A stretch of 51,462 bases of DNA, from positions 1 through 51,462 of the forward strand of contig CAJUQT010000028.1 of NCBI GenBank assembly GCA_910588225.1, read 5' to 3'. The stretch comes from an uncultured Acetatifactor sp. Its GTDB lineage: Bacteria; Bacillota; Clostridia; Lachnospirales; Lachnospiraceae. The notes under the pieces are model-generated. The model made no database searches and was not told the origin of the DNA. It saw nothing but the letters and a program-made list of their open reading frames with translations. A program made the translations under genes and the position numbers. This document shows positions 1 to 8,099 of this stretch, piece by piece (position 1 is the first letter of the stretch; every line of letters begins with the position of its first letter).

Positions 1-49
1 ACAACAACTCGGTTAACAGCCGAGTGCTCTACCATTGAGCTATCGAGGA
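1..49 (-). tRNA. tRNA-Asn (GTT), 3' part outside the window
   Basis: The minus strand from 49 downward reads as the 5' half of a tRNA: acceptor strand TCCTCGA, a D arm with GCTC...GAGC, and an anticodon stem CTCGG/CCGAG closing the loop CTGTTAA, which places GTT in the anticodon. The T arm and 3' acceptor strand lie before position 1. Two incomplete copies of its 5' half lie directly upstream (5' ends at 154 and 259), and a strong promoter stands at 284-312. Confidence 0.9.
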
Positions 50-262
50 TTATTGTACAACCTGCACAAATCTACAGATTGATTTTTGTTTATCCTGTAT
101 AGCTCTTTCCGGTACGTAACCGCATGGGCTGCTCTACCATTGAGCTATCGAGGATTATTGTACAACCTGCACAAATCTACAGATTGATTTTTGTTTATCC
201 TGTATAGCTCTTTCCGGTACGTAACCGCATGGGCTGCTCTACCATTGAGCTATCGAGGATTA
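26..262 (-). repeat. 105-bp tandem repeats carrying the 5' half of tRNA-Asn
   Basis: The unit beginning GCTCTACCATTGAGC (plus strand) occurs at 26, 131 and 236, an exact 105-base period; two full units plus a partial third. Each unit contains the first ~24 nt of tRNA-Asn on the minus strand, then unrelated sequence in place of the anticodon and T arms. In these copies the 5' strand TCCTcgATAGCTC can pair with GAGCTATacAGGA further along the same unit, giving an 11-bp interrupted stem rather than a cloverleaf. They are therefore tRNA-derived decoys or duplication debris, not functional tRNAs. Confidence 0.85.
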
Positions 263-283
263 TATCTTTCTTTTATGACTATC

Positions 284-312
284 AGTATAGTTATATCTTA
301 TGCTGATGTCAA
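284..312 (-). promoter_or_regulatory. Sigma-A promoter for the tRNA-Asn repeat array
   Basis: On the minus strand a perfect TTGACA (307-312) is followed after 17 bases by TATACT (284-289). Transcription would begin near 277, about 18 nt before the first tRNA-like 5' end at 259, so the repeats and the real tRNA-Asn should lie on one transcript. Confidence 0.75.
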
Positions 313-392
313 CAGGTTTATGCAAATATTATTACCTCAAAAAAGGAAAATATACATTGCCTAAATCATTCACAAAAAAATTAAAAAAACAG

Positions 393-422
393 TTGGCAAA
401 TACAATCAAAGTGTGTTATAAT
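393..422 (+). promoter_or_regulatory. Promoter of tRNA-Gly
   Basis: TTGGCA (393-398), an 18-base spacer and a perfect TATAAT (417-422) lie about 50 bases before the tRNA-Gly 5' end. Confidence 0.65.
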
Positions 423-473
423 AATCTTGTTCCGCTGATAGGGAAGGTTTCCTTTCCTGAAATCAGAATTAAT

Positions 474-544
474 GCAGATATAGTATATCGGTAGTACATC
501 AGCTTCCCAAGCTGAGGGGGTGGGTTCGACTCCCATTATCTGCT
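474..544 (+). tRNA. tRNA-Gly (CCC)
   Basis: A complete 71-nt cloverleaf: acceptor GCAGATA/TATCTGC with discriminator T, D arm GTAT/GTAC, anticodon stem TCAGC/GCTGA with loop TTCCCAA (anticodon CCC), and T arm GTGGG-TTCGACT-CCCAT. The CCA end is not encoded. Confidence 0.95.
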
Positions 545-581
545 CTAAAATAAAAAGATCGTAAATTCTAGATTTTCCAGT

Positions 582-606
582 AAAATCAAGGGTTTATGAT
601 TTTTTT
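582..606 (+). terminator. Probable terminator of tRNA-Gly
   Basis: AAAATCA (582-588) pairs with TGATTTT (597-603) and runs into a T tract. It is AT-rich and therefore weak, but it is correctly placed about 40 nt after the tRNA. Confidence 0.5.
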
Positions 607-716
607 GTGCTCTATTTCATTAATACCTGTCATGGCATATAAGAAAAATTTATAACATTTTTTATCATGATTTTTTAGAAATAGCGTCATGGTCTCCCTT
701 GTCGTGGAGGATCTCA

Positions 717-747
717 AAAGAAAAAGAGCGATGGCAGGTTCCGCTCT
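717..747 (-). terminator. Terminator after the MgtC-like gene
   Basis: On the minus strand AGAGCG (742-747) and CGCTCT (725-730) form a hairpin that is followed by TTTTTCTTTT. It lies about 80 bases downstream of the stop of the MgtC-like gene. Confidence 0.65.
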
Positions 748-829
748 CTTCCTTATTCCTTTTCTTTATTAAACTTATCAGAGGAACAGAGGAGATGGAT
801 TTTAGGAGCCTCCTATCACAGGCCCCCCT

Positions 830-1510
830 TTATAAGAAGTCCACCGACAGGACTTGGTCCAGTTTTGTCAGAATATCATACACTTGCGTTCTGGTTGCCG
901 CTTTCTTTAGATAAAGCACCATATGCACGGAGACCCCCACGCCTTCTGTCCTGGATTCACTGGTATCCAGCGAGTCAATAACCACCCCCTCTTCTTTCAA
1001 TGCCTTTATCACAATATGTAAATCCCTGTTCTCCTCCAGATCAATGAACACATTGCAATAATGAGAATGTCTGGTGGCAAATTGCTCCACATAAGGCAAA
1101 ACATGCAGTGAAACCAACATCATTGCCGTAATCAGCACACCGCCTTCGATAAAACCAATACCTACAGCCAGCCCCACACATGCGCTGGCCCAAAGGGTGG
1201 CCGCCGTGGTCAGTCCCCTGACCCGGTGTCTGGATATGATAATGGTTCCCACGCCGATAAAACCCACGCCGCTGATGACCTGGGCCGCCATCCGTCCCAT
1301 ATTGGCAAGCCCTGGAAAATTAATCTGAATATATTGCTCTGTCAGCATAACCAGCGTTGCTCCCAGGCACACTATCGTAATTGTCTTCGTGCCGGCACCG
1401 CGGTGCTTCATCCCTCTGTCCAGTCCGATAACGCCGCCCAAAACTGTGGCCGCAATGATCCGAATGACCATATTCAATATGGTCCACTCCGCAAAATTTC
1501 CAGGCATCAT
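830..1510 (-). CDS. MgtC/SapB family membrane protein
   Basis: A 226-residue protein with four to five hydrophobic helices in the first ~140 residues and a soluble C-terminal domain. The N-terminal half shows hallmark MgtC/SapB motifs: a G-G-x-I-G-L-D-R-G segment after helix 1, and a GVGFIGVGTI stretch followed by GLTTAATLWASACVGLA. The C-terminal ~80 residues look like the ACT-like regulatory domain seen in many members. MgtC proteins are linked to magnesium limitation, ATP synthase modulation and acid tolerance, but the biochemical activity is unsettled. The start at 1510 is chosen because AGGAGG (1520-1525) lies 9 bases upstream; an upstream in-frame start at 1573 has no such site. A terminator follows at 717-747. 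Confidence 0.88.
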   Translation of the reverse strand: MMPGNFAEWTILNMVIRIIAATVLGGVIGLDRGMKHRGAGTKTITIVCLGATLVMLTEQYIQINFPGLANMGRMAAQVISGVGFIGVGTIIISRHRVRGLTTAATLWASACVGLAVGIGFIEGGVLITAMMLVSLHVLPYVEQFATRHSHYCNVFIDLEENRDLHIVIKALKEEGVVIDSLDTSESRTEGVGVSVHMVLYLKKAATRTQVYDILTKLDQVLSVDFL

Positions 1511-1616
1511 ATGAATTTTCCTCCTTTGTTCTTCCAGCGTAAGGAGTTCTGTGACCTGTCCGAATGGTTCCATTGTTATCTTTCGATGTCATCGCGGCAT
1601 CAGGTCTCAGACATCC

Positions 1617-2216
1617 TCATAAAGCCCGCTCTCCACACTCAGGAATTCTGAAGCTGCTGCTTATTATATTGCAGGGTATAAAGGTCATAATACCGCCCCT
1701 TTGATGCAGTAGCTGCTGGTGGCTGCCCTGTTCCACAATCCGGCCATGGGACAGCAGAATAATGTTGTCCGCATATTGAATGGTGGACAGTCGGTGAGCC
1801 ACAATCAGCATAGTGCCGATATTTTTCATCTTCTCCAGGCTGTCCTGAATCAACAGCTCCGTCTCCGTATCAATAGCACCACCTCATCCAGGCCTTTTTC
1901 CAGCTTGCTGATGAAGACATCCGCATTGACGTAATGACAGGCTTCCCACACTTCTTCATCGGTCACATCTTCCTTGCACAGCAGAATATTACTGCGAATA
2001 TCCCCGGAGAACAGAAACACATCCTGCAGCATCTGACCAAAATGCCTCCGCAGGGAAGAGATCTTTATTTTCCGGATATCCATGCCGTCAATGAGAATCT
2101 GCCCCTTCTGGATATCATAGTTGCGGCAGATCAGACTTAAACATCCTGTTCATCTTGGCCAGCCGAAGCACTCCTGCACCGTGTCCAGGTCATTGGTAAA
2201 CAAGCTGCCACAAGAA
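1617..2216 (-). pseudogene. Decayed ABC exporter (MdlB/MsbA type) remnant
   Basis: Pieces of one ABC transporter subunit survive in different frames. Reading along the minus strand: a scrap of the transmembrane domain (about 2157-2210, TNDLDTVQECF); the sheet after Walker A (about 2090-2140, YDIQKGQILIDGMDI); the Q-loop region (QMLQDVFLFSGDIRSN, about 1990-2050); then an out-of-frame jump near 1870 to the D-loop/H-loop region (LLIQDSLEKM, then IVAHRLSTI). Walker A, the LSGGQ signature and Walker B are missing, so two internal deletions and at least one frameshift have destroyed the gene. Only fragments of about 77-78 codons remain open. No partner subunit lies alongside. Confidence 0.82.
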
Positions 2217-2264
2217 TATACATATTATACCACCAATCCAACAATATGGAAACCGTCAGAATTA

Positions 2265-2304
2265 AAACAGGAAAACAGCGGCTCCCAATTCATTCAAGCC
2301 GCTG
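2265..2304 (-). terminator. Terminator downstream of the arabinofuranosidase gene
   Basis: CAGCGGCT (2276-2283) and AGCCGCTG (2297-2304) form an 8-bp stem. On the minus strand it is followed by TTTTCCTGTTTT. A second hairpin, GCAGACTT/AAGTCTGC (2332-2351), sits between it and the stop codon. Confidence 0.6.
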
Positions 2305-2368
2305 CTCCCTTTGAAATATGTACTTCTCCTGGCAGACTTGCAAAAGTCTGCACGGTATCGTCACACTT

Positions 2369-3865
2369 CTATTTTCCCAATACAATCATATGAAAGCTCT
2401 TATCCGGCAAATACGCCTTAAGCAATCCATTTTCCATACTTGATTTTCCATTCTCCTGCGGCGCCACGGTATCGGGATGCTCCTCCGTATTTTCCGCCTT
2501 CACATCCTCGTGGGTCAGCACCACATGCTTTTTCACCTGGTAGCCCTCGAACTGTCTTAAGTCGCAGGTAAGCTCCATATCCTCATCCAGGCTCTTGTTG
2601 ACAGCGAACAGGGTGACTGTCTCCTTCTCCTCATCCATTGTCATGACGCAGTCCAGAAAAGGCGTATTTCCATGTGCACTTTCGTATACAGGCGACTGAA
2701 CCAGAGTGTGAAGTACCTTGCCCCGCCCATAATTGCTGATGAATTCAAAGGGATAATAAATGGTCTGCTTCCAGGCTCCGGTGTCGGAAGTCATAATGGG
2801 TGCAATCACATTCACCAGCTGGGCCAGGCAGGCTACCTTCACACGGTCCGCATGACGCAGAACGGTAATCATCATGCCGGCAACCAGCAGTGCGTCCTCA
2901 AAGTTATACACATCCTCCAGCTGATGAGGTACTTTACTCCAGCGCTCCACCTTCTTGTCCTGCTCGTTGGAATGATACCACACATTCCACTCGTCCAGAG
3001 AAAGGTTGATGTACTTTTTCTGCTTTTTCCTGGCTCTGACGCCGTCACAGATAGAAATCACCGACCCGATGAACTGGTCCAGGGCAACGGTGTTGGCCAG
3101 AAATTCGGGTGTATTGTTATCCCTGTTTCCGTAATACTGGTGCAGAGACAGATAGTCTACCTGTTCATAGCACTCCTGCAGAATGGTATCTTCCCAGTAC
3201 CCGAATGTATTCATTCCATAAGAGGAACTTCCACAGGCTACCAGCTCAATGGAAGGATCTGTCATTTTCATGATTCTTCCTGCTTCCGCCGCAATTCTGC
3301 CATATTCCTCCGCCGTCTTATGTCCCATCTGCCAGGGGCCGTCCATCTCATTTCCCAGACACCACAGTTTGATGTTATGAGGTGCATCATACCCATGGGC
3401 CTTCCGCAGATCACTGTAAAGGGTTCCTCCGGGTACATTACAATATTCTACGATATTCCTGGCATCCTCAATTCCCCTGGTCCCAAGATTTACAGCCATC
3501 ATGGCTTCTGTATCTGCCTTCTTCGCCCAATCCATGAACTCGTTCAGACCAAACTGATTGGTCTCGATAGTTCCCCAGGCAAGGTCCACTCTGGATGGCC
3601 GTTTATCCTTCTCCCCCACACCGTCTTCCCAGTGATATCCGGATACGAAATTCCCTCCGGGATACCGCACCACCGGTACATTGAGCTGACGAATCAGCTC
3701 AATAACATCTCTGCGCATCCCCTGCTCATCCGCAAAAGGACTTTCCGGCTGATAGATCCCTTCATAGACGGCACGTCCGAGATGTTCAATAAAAGAACCA
3801 TAAATTCTCCTGTCCACTTCCCCCAGAATAAACTCTTTGTCCACTACAACCTTCGATTTCTTCAT
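2369..3865 (-). CDS. abfA: Alpha-L-arabinofuranosidase, GH51
   Basis: A 498-residue enzyme of the usual length for intracellular GH51 arabinofuranosidases, without a signal peptide. It removes terminal alpha-L-arabinofuranosyl groups from arabino-oligosaccharides in the cytoplasm. The acid/base glutamate is E173 in the LGNEMDGPW motif, and the nucleophile is E292 in SLDEWNVWY. The N-terminal PVVRYPGGNFVSGYHW segment is typical of the (beta/alpha)8 barrel entrance in this family, and the C-terminal ~130 residues form the beta-sandwich domain. GAGGAG lies 8 bases before the ATG. It is divergent from an AraC-type regulator that probably controls it. No transporter for arabino-oligosaccharides is adjacent. 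Confidence 0.95.
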   Translation of the reverse strand: MKKSKVVVDKEFILGEVDRRIYGSFIEHLGRAVYEGIYQPESPFADEQGMRRDVIELIRQLNVPVVRYPGGNFVSGYHWEDGVGEKDKRPSRVDLAWGTIETNQFGLNEFMDWAKKADTEAMMAVNLGTRGIEDARNIVEYCNVPGGTLYSDLRKAHGYDAPHNIKLWCLGNEMDGPWQMGHKTAEEYGRIAAEAGRIMKMTDPSIELVACGSSSYGMNTFGYWEDTILQECYEQVDYLSLHQYYGNRDNNTPEFLANTVALDQFIGSVISICDGVRARKKQKKYINLSLDEWNVWYHSNEQDKKVERWSKVPHQLEDVYNFEDALLVAGMMITVLRHADRVKVACLAQLVNVIAPIMTSDTGAWKQTIYYPFEFISNYGRGKVLHTLVQSPVYESAHGNTPFLDCVMTMDEEKETVTLFAVNKSLDEDMELTCDLRQFEGYQVKKHVVLTHEDVKAENTEEHPDTVAPQENGKSSMENGLLKAYLPDKSFHMIVLGK

Positions 3866-3935
3866 TTTTCACACTCCTCATACTTCGCTGTTTCTATTAT
3901 CTGAAACCAGCACTATAAACTGTAATACAAATTCT

Positions 3936-3964
3936 ATTATAGCCACACTCCCATTTTCCGGTAA
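3936..3964 (-). promoter_or_regulatory. Candidate promoter of the arabinofuranosidase gene
   Basis: On the minus strand TTACCG (3959-3964), 17 bases, then TATAAT (3936-3941), about 70 bases before the start codon. The weak -35 box would suit an activator-dependent promoter. Confidence 0.5.
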
Positions 3965-3984
3965 GAACCTATATTCTCAAATGA

Positions 3985-4012
3985 TTGACTTTTCTTCCGT
4001 TTATGCTACACT
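3985..4012 (+). promoter_or_regulatory. Candidate promoter of the AraC-type regulator
   Basis: TTGACT (3985-3990), a 16-base spacer and TACACT (4007-4012), about 80 bases before the chosen start. Confidence 0.5.
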
Positions 4013-4090
4013 ATCATTGAATATCTCTTTCCTGTCGTACCATTGGAAAGGATAACTCATTTTAATATGTTGCAGGAGGAATTTTCATCT

Positions 4091-4870
4091 ATGATACAAA
4101 TAGAATACTGTGGTTACCACACCCACAATCCAGATCGAGAATTGATTTATCGTCCTTCCGGTACTGCCAGCTATCTGTTTCTGCTGGTGCTGTCTCCAAT
4201 GAATTTTCAGTTTTCTGACCGCTCTTCTGTTCACGCTCTCCCGGGGGCATGTATTCTTTATGAGCCGGGTACTTACCAGCACTATCAGGCAGAAGACCGT
4301 TTTTTCAACAGTTATGTCCATTTTTTCAGTGAGAAAACAATCATAGAGCAATACAATATTCAGCTTAACACCCTGTTCTATCCCGTCAATACGGAGGAGA
4401 TTCACTGGCTGCTGAAGAAAATTTATCAGGAATTTTTAAACAGACAGCTGCCATACAGGGAAGCGCTCAGCGATCTGTATGTGCATCAGCTTCTCATTCA
4501 GGCAGCCAGAGAACAATTGCAGAAAAAGGAGCCGAACCGGCAATATCAGAATATCTATCATGAACTGTTGTCCATCCGCGGACAAATGTTAAACAGCTGT
4601 GAACAGCCCTGGTGTATCGACCAGCTGTGCAAGATACTGAATCTGGGCAAAAGCCAGCTTTATAAATACTATAACACATATTTCCACTGTGCTCCCATGG
4701 ACGAACTGATACAGGCCCGCCTGCAGAAAGTCTGCTTTCTGCTGACCAATGATGCAATCACCATCAGAGAAGCCGCCTATGAATCCGGTTTCCAGAATAT
4801 CAATTACTTTAACCGGCTCTTTCGAAAAACGTTCGGCTGCACGCCAGGAGAATACCGGAAAAACAAATAG
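4091..4870 (+). CDS. AraC family transcriptional regulator
   Basis: A 259-residue regulator with an N-terminal cupin-like sensor region (about 1-140; GYHTHNPDRELIYRP is typical of AraC arms and cupins) and a C-terminal pair of helix-turn-helix motifs (about 165-257). The second motif carries the conserved signature IREAAYESGFQNINYFNRLF followed by FGCTPGEYRK. The start at 4091 is supported by AGGAGG at 4075-4080; upstream in-frame ATG/TTG codons lack a ribosome binding site. Divergent transcription with the GH51 gene suggests that it senses arabinose or an arabino-oligosaccharide and activates abfA; this is inferred from position. Confidence 0.9.
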   Translation: MIQIEYCGYHTHNPDRELIYRPSGTASYLFLLVLSPMNFQFSDRSSVHALPGACILYEPGTYQHYQAEDRFFNSYVHFFSEKTIIEQYNIQLNTLFYPVNTEEIHWLLKKIYQEFLNRQLPYREALSDLYVHQLLIQAAREQLQKKEPNRQYQNIYHELLSIRGQMLNSCEQPWCIDQLCKILNLGKSQLYKYYNTYFHCAPMDELIQARLQKVCFLLTNDAITIREAAYESGFQNINYFNRLFRKTFGCTPGEYRKNK

Positions 4871-4887
4871 CCGGGGCCGATTCTGCT

Positions 4888-6387
4888 TCACTCAGAAGAT
4901 ACGCTGTAATCAACGAACACCGAACGAAGTCCATACCATTCAGCCAGTGCCTGATTGCTGCCTTGTGTGGGATCCTGACCATAGTCTCCCGCATAAATTG
5001 TCTGAGGCCGGTATTGATAAGGCGGAAGTATCACATCCCCCTCTCCCACACTTTCAAATAGCTTGAGCCGATCATAATATTCCCGATCATAGGCTGCTGC
5101 CGTTCCGCTGACAAGATCGGCCAAAGCCCGAATGCTGGATGCCTGCTTCACCGTATCGTCATTGAAGCCGATACAAAGCTGTAAAACTATCGCCAGTATC
5201 AGTAAATATCCATATGTGGAATGTATTACGGGGCCCTGAATTCTGTTCCCGCAGTCATTCATGGAAAATACCGTTTGAAATTTTCTATATATCCATCCTG
5301 CCAGATAAAAGAAAGCAATATAGGATGTAAGAATAAAGCCATAATAGATAATATTAACTGCTCTTGCCGGCCCGGTATTCGATTGTGCATAGAATGTAGG
5401 ACAGGACAAGGTACAGAACATACCATATAAAAACCCAATAACCAAAAAAGGATATTGAAAGCGAAACGACATTTTTCGGATAGCCGGCAAAATAAAAATC
5501 AGCAATACCATAGCTCCTGCCAACCACCATCCGTTCAGCCATGCGGCCAGGTAAGAAGTACCCTGGCGCAGACTAAACAAAATGGTCTTCAAAACCGTCA
5601 TCTTTACTGCAGTCGCCTGTCTGACCATATTCCCCGGGGCCATAGCACTCCCAATAAAACATATTATTAAAAACGCAGCCGCACATGTCATACTTACTCT
5701 GCCCGGCTTCCTCTTAAACCAAAGATAAGCAGCAGCCAGCAGAAGCACCAACATAGCCCAAAGCAGTGTCAAATAATTACTTCCGCCGATCAAAAATTCC
5801 AGGAAAAATATTTTTACCAAAACGAATCTATCTCTTGTATTTACATACTTACAAACCAGACCAAACAACAGCATAGTGAGCCCATAAAATCCCGAATAGT
5901 ACATACTGCCATTAAACCAATAAAATGCCTCTGCCGGAGAAATAACCCATTGCAGCGACAAAAACATAAGTACCGACCATAATCCAATCTGTTCATAACG
6001 TCCAAAGGGAATTATATAGCGGCTAACCTGGCGAAGCAAATATCCATTCCCCCACAGCAAAAGTCCTATAACCAAAAAGGGTGAAATAAAATACAGTTTT
6101 TCAGAAAAAGCCGTCGGCTGCAAGCGCATAAAAAACATGGCGGCATAGGTCCCCTGCCAGGTTTGATAATCATAAAGCACTCCCTGCAAAGCACTATAGA
6201 TAACCTGTGGAATAGAATGGGTAGCTTCCCAAATCAAATGTGTATCCACACTGTAATAGATATCATCTCCTGTAGGATGGTTATAACGGCTGATACAGAA
6301 CAAAGGAAATAATGATATTATCAGTAAAATCAGACATGACAAAGCCAGACTCTTTCGTGTATATAATTTTTCCAGCATTTTTTTCAT
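4888..6387 (-). CDS. Polytopic membrane protein, DUF6056-like
   Basis: A 499-residue protein with roughly ten to twelve hydrophobic segments, starting with a membrane helix at about 14-33. Directly after it comes an extracytoplasmic loop with a PTGDDIYYS motif. That arrangement (acidic motif after helix 1) is typical of DUF6056 proteins and resembles GT-C type, lipid-linked-sugar glycosyltransferases. The function is not established; transfer of a sugar to a cell-envelope polymer is a guess from topology. GAGGG lies 9 bases before the ATG. The gene converges with the AraC regulator gene (17 bases between the stops). Confidence 0.6.
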   Translation of the reverse strand: MKKMLEKLYTRKSLALSCLILLIISLFPLFCISRYNHPTGDDIYYSVDTHLIWEATHSIPQVIYSALQGVLYDYQTWQGTYAAMFFMRLQPTAFSEKLYFISPFLVIGLLLWGNGYLLRQVSRYIIPFGRYEQIGLWSVLMFLSLQWVISPAEAFYWFNGSMYYSGFYGLTMLLFGLVCKYVNTRDRFVLVKIFFLEFLIGGSNYLTLLWAMLVLLLAAAYLWFKRKPGRVSMTCAAAFLIICFIGSAMAPGNMVRQATAVKMTVLKTILFSLRQGTSYLAAWLNGWWLAGAMVLLIFILPAIRKMSFRFQYPFLVIGFLYGMFCTLSCPTFYAQSNTGPARAVNIIYYGFILTSYIAFFYLAGWIYRKFQTVFSMNDCGNRIQGPVIHSTYGYLLILAIVLQLCIGFNDDTVKQASSIRALADLVSGTAAAYDREYYDRLKLFESVGEGDVILPPYQYRPQTIYAGDYGQDPTQGSNQALAEWYGLRSVFVDYSVSSE

Positions 6388-6590
6388 TCAAAACAGCCCT
6401 CTTTCTAAAAGGATGTCTTTTATTATATCACTCAAGCCATACATATGCAAAATTTTTATAAAATAAGTCCTGGAAAAGGCAAATAAAGCATAACAGTTCA
6501 GACAGGGCACTGAACTGTCACAACACGTCCTTAACCAGCCGGCAACCGCTATTAAAAGAAAATATAGCCAATATAATTTCAAAAAAATAC

Positions 6591-6619
6591 TTGCAAAAAG
6601 TCTAAAATTCCGTATCATA
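6591..6619 (+). promoter_or_regulatory. Candidate promoter of the soluble chemoreceptor
   Basis: TTGCAA (6591-6596) with a -10 box TATCAT or ATCATA at 6613-6619 after 16-17 bases, 40 bases before the start codon. The stretch 6388-6590 before it is AT-rich and I see no gene in it. Confidence 0.4.
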
Positions 6620-6658
6620 TATATATAGGCAATTCTAAAGAAAGAAAGAGGATATGCA

Positions 6659-8014
6659 ATGGCTACTAAAAAGAAAAAAATCATGCTTATGCGGGCTGTT
6701 TCAGAATTAAAGAAGGCTGACTATTCTCCCGAACCGGAGCTGGGCGGTATCTATCAGCGGCTGGCCAACGGAAGAAAGCAGTTTGCAGAAGTTTTTGAGA
6801 AAAATATCAACGCCGTCATGCAAATCAGCTCTCTCGACCTGACGATGCAGCACCAGACGGAAAAAATTATGGATATCTCCCAAAAGATAATAAGCGCCAC
6901 AGAAACCATTTTCGGCAATTCTGTCGGTACTTCTGACAGTCAGCATGAACAGTTGGCCAACACCATCGTCACCGTTGCCGGCAAAACGGATGAAGTTTAC
7001 CAGAAAATAGAATCCGGCCAGAAGGAGCTTACAGCTATCAAAGATCTTTCCGAGCAGACGATAGCTGTTTCCCGGGAAATGCAGAAGGATATGGATGAAC
7101 TGGTCAATATTATCAATCACATAAGCGGTGTCATCTCCGGAATCGGGTCCATATCCATGCAGACCAATCTGCTGGCACTGAATGCCTCTGTGGAAGCTGC
7201 CAGAGCAGGTGAGGCAGGGAAGGGTTTTGCCGTGGTGGCAAACGAAATCCGGGAATTGTCGGAAGAAACGCAGAAACTGACCTCCAATATGGAGTCCTTC
7301 GTGAAGACCATGAAGGAAGCTTCCCGGAAAAGTGTGGGAAGTTCTACCGAAACCATTGAATCCCTGGTTTCCATGACCAATAAAATCAAAAATGTATGGG
7401 AGCTGAACAGCGAAAGTCAGCAATATGTTTCCAACATCAATGAATCCGTCAGTTCCATTGCCGCCGTCAGCGAAGAAATCAGCAGCTCCATGGCAGAGAT
7501 GCAGAATCAGCTGAAGGACAGCAGTGAATTTATGCAGAAAGTCGGCGAAGATTTACGCGAAGCTACCAAACCCGTGGTAGGCATAGAAAAGACATTGGAC
7601 GATACAGTGAAGAAGATGGGCGATATGACAAAGGACGCATTTTACCACCTGGAAAATCAGGAGTTCGCCCAGTATATGAACAATGCCATTTCATCCCACC
7701 AAACCTGGCTGAGCAACCTGAAGAAAATGGTAGAAGAGCAAAAGATTATCCCTCTTCAGCTTGATTCTTCCAAATGCGGCTTCGGACATTTTTATTACGC
7801 CATGACCCCCGATATCCCGGGCGTACTGCCTATCTGGAACGGACTGGGGGCAAAGCATCAGAAGTTCCATAAATACGGTGCCGGGGTCATCAATGCTATC
7901 AATAACGGTAAGCATATGGAGGCAGAACAGATTTATCGGGAAGCAGAATTGTACTCCCGAGAGCTGATTGCCGATATGAAGAAAATCCTGCAGCTCACTA
8001 CCGGACAGGTATGA
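6659..8014 (+). CDS. Soluble methyl-accepting chemotaxis protein with C-terminal CZB domain
   Basis: A 451-residue chemoreceptor without any transmembrane segment, so it should be cytoplasmic. The first ~60 residues resemble a short helical lead-in. The MCP signalling coiled coil has its hairpin tip at about 168-198 (MQTNLLALNASVEAARAGEA, then GKGFAVVANEIREL). The C-terminal ~110 residues match the chemoreceptor zinc-binding (CZB) domain; likely zinc ligands are H347 (HQTW), C373 (KCGFGHFYY), H400 and H404. CZB domains bind zinc and can sense zinc or hypochlorous acid. AGAGGA precedes the ATG at 6659. No chemotaxis genes adjoin. Confidence 0.92.
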   Translation: MATKKKKIMLMRAVSELKKADYSPEPELGGIYQRLANGRKQFAEVFEKNINAVMQISSLDLTMQHQTEKIMDISQKIISATETIFGNSVGTSDSQHEQLANTIVTVAGKTDEVYQKIESGQKELTAIKDLSEQTIAVSREMQKDMDELVNIINHISGVISGIGSISMQTNLLALNASVEAARAGEAGKGFAVVANEIRELSEETQKLTSNMESFVKTMKEASRKSVGSSTETIESLVSMTNKIKNVWELNSESQQYVSNINESVSSIAAVSEEISSSMAEMQNQLKDSSEFMQKVGEDLREATKPVVGIEKTLDDTVKKMGDMTKDAFYHLENQEFAQYMNNAISSHQTWLSNLKKMVEEQKIIPLQLDSSKCGFGHFYYAMTPDIPGVLPIWNGLGAKHQKFHKYGAGVINAINNGKHMEAEQIYREAELYSRELIADMKKILQLTTGQV

Positions 8015-8051
8015 CAATTGATTTTCAGATACTGAATTATACGCAAAATTT

Positions 8052-8085
8052 AGCCGGAGTTGTCCCTGACAGTTCCGGCTTTTTA
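8052..8085 (+). terminator. Terminator after the soluble chemoreceptor
   Basis: AGCCGGA (8052-8058) and TCCGGCT (8074-8080) form a stem followed by TTTTTATT. It sits between convergent genes and may act weakly in both directions. Confidence 0.75.
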
Positions 8086-8099
8086 TTGTCTGATTTGAC

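Noticed and set aside
26..262. Repeats at the left edge as a CRISPR array
   Set aside because: The whole 105-base unit is repeated with no variable spacers, and it contains a tRNA 5' half.
300..494. 64-codon open frame on the plus strand
   Set aside because: It overlaps the tRNA-Asn promoter, the tRNA-Gly promoter and the tRNA-Gly gene.
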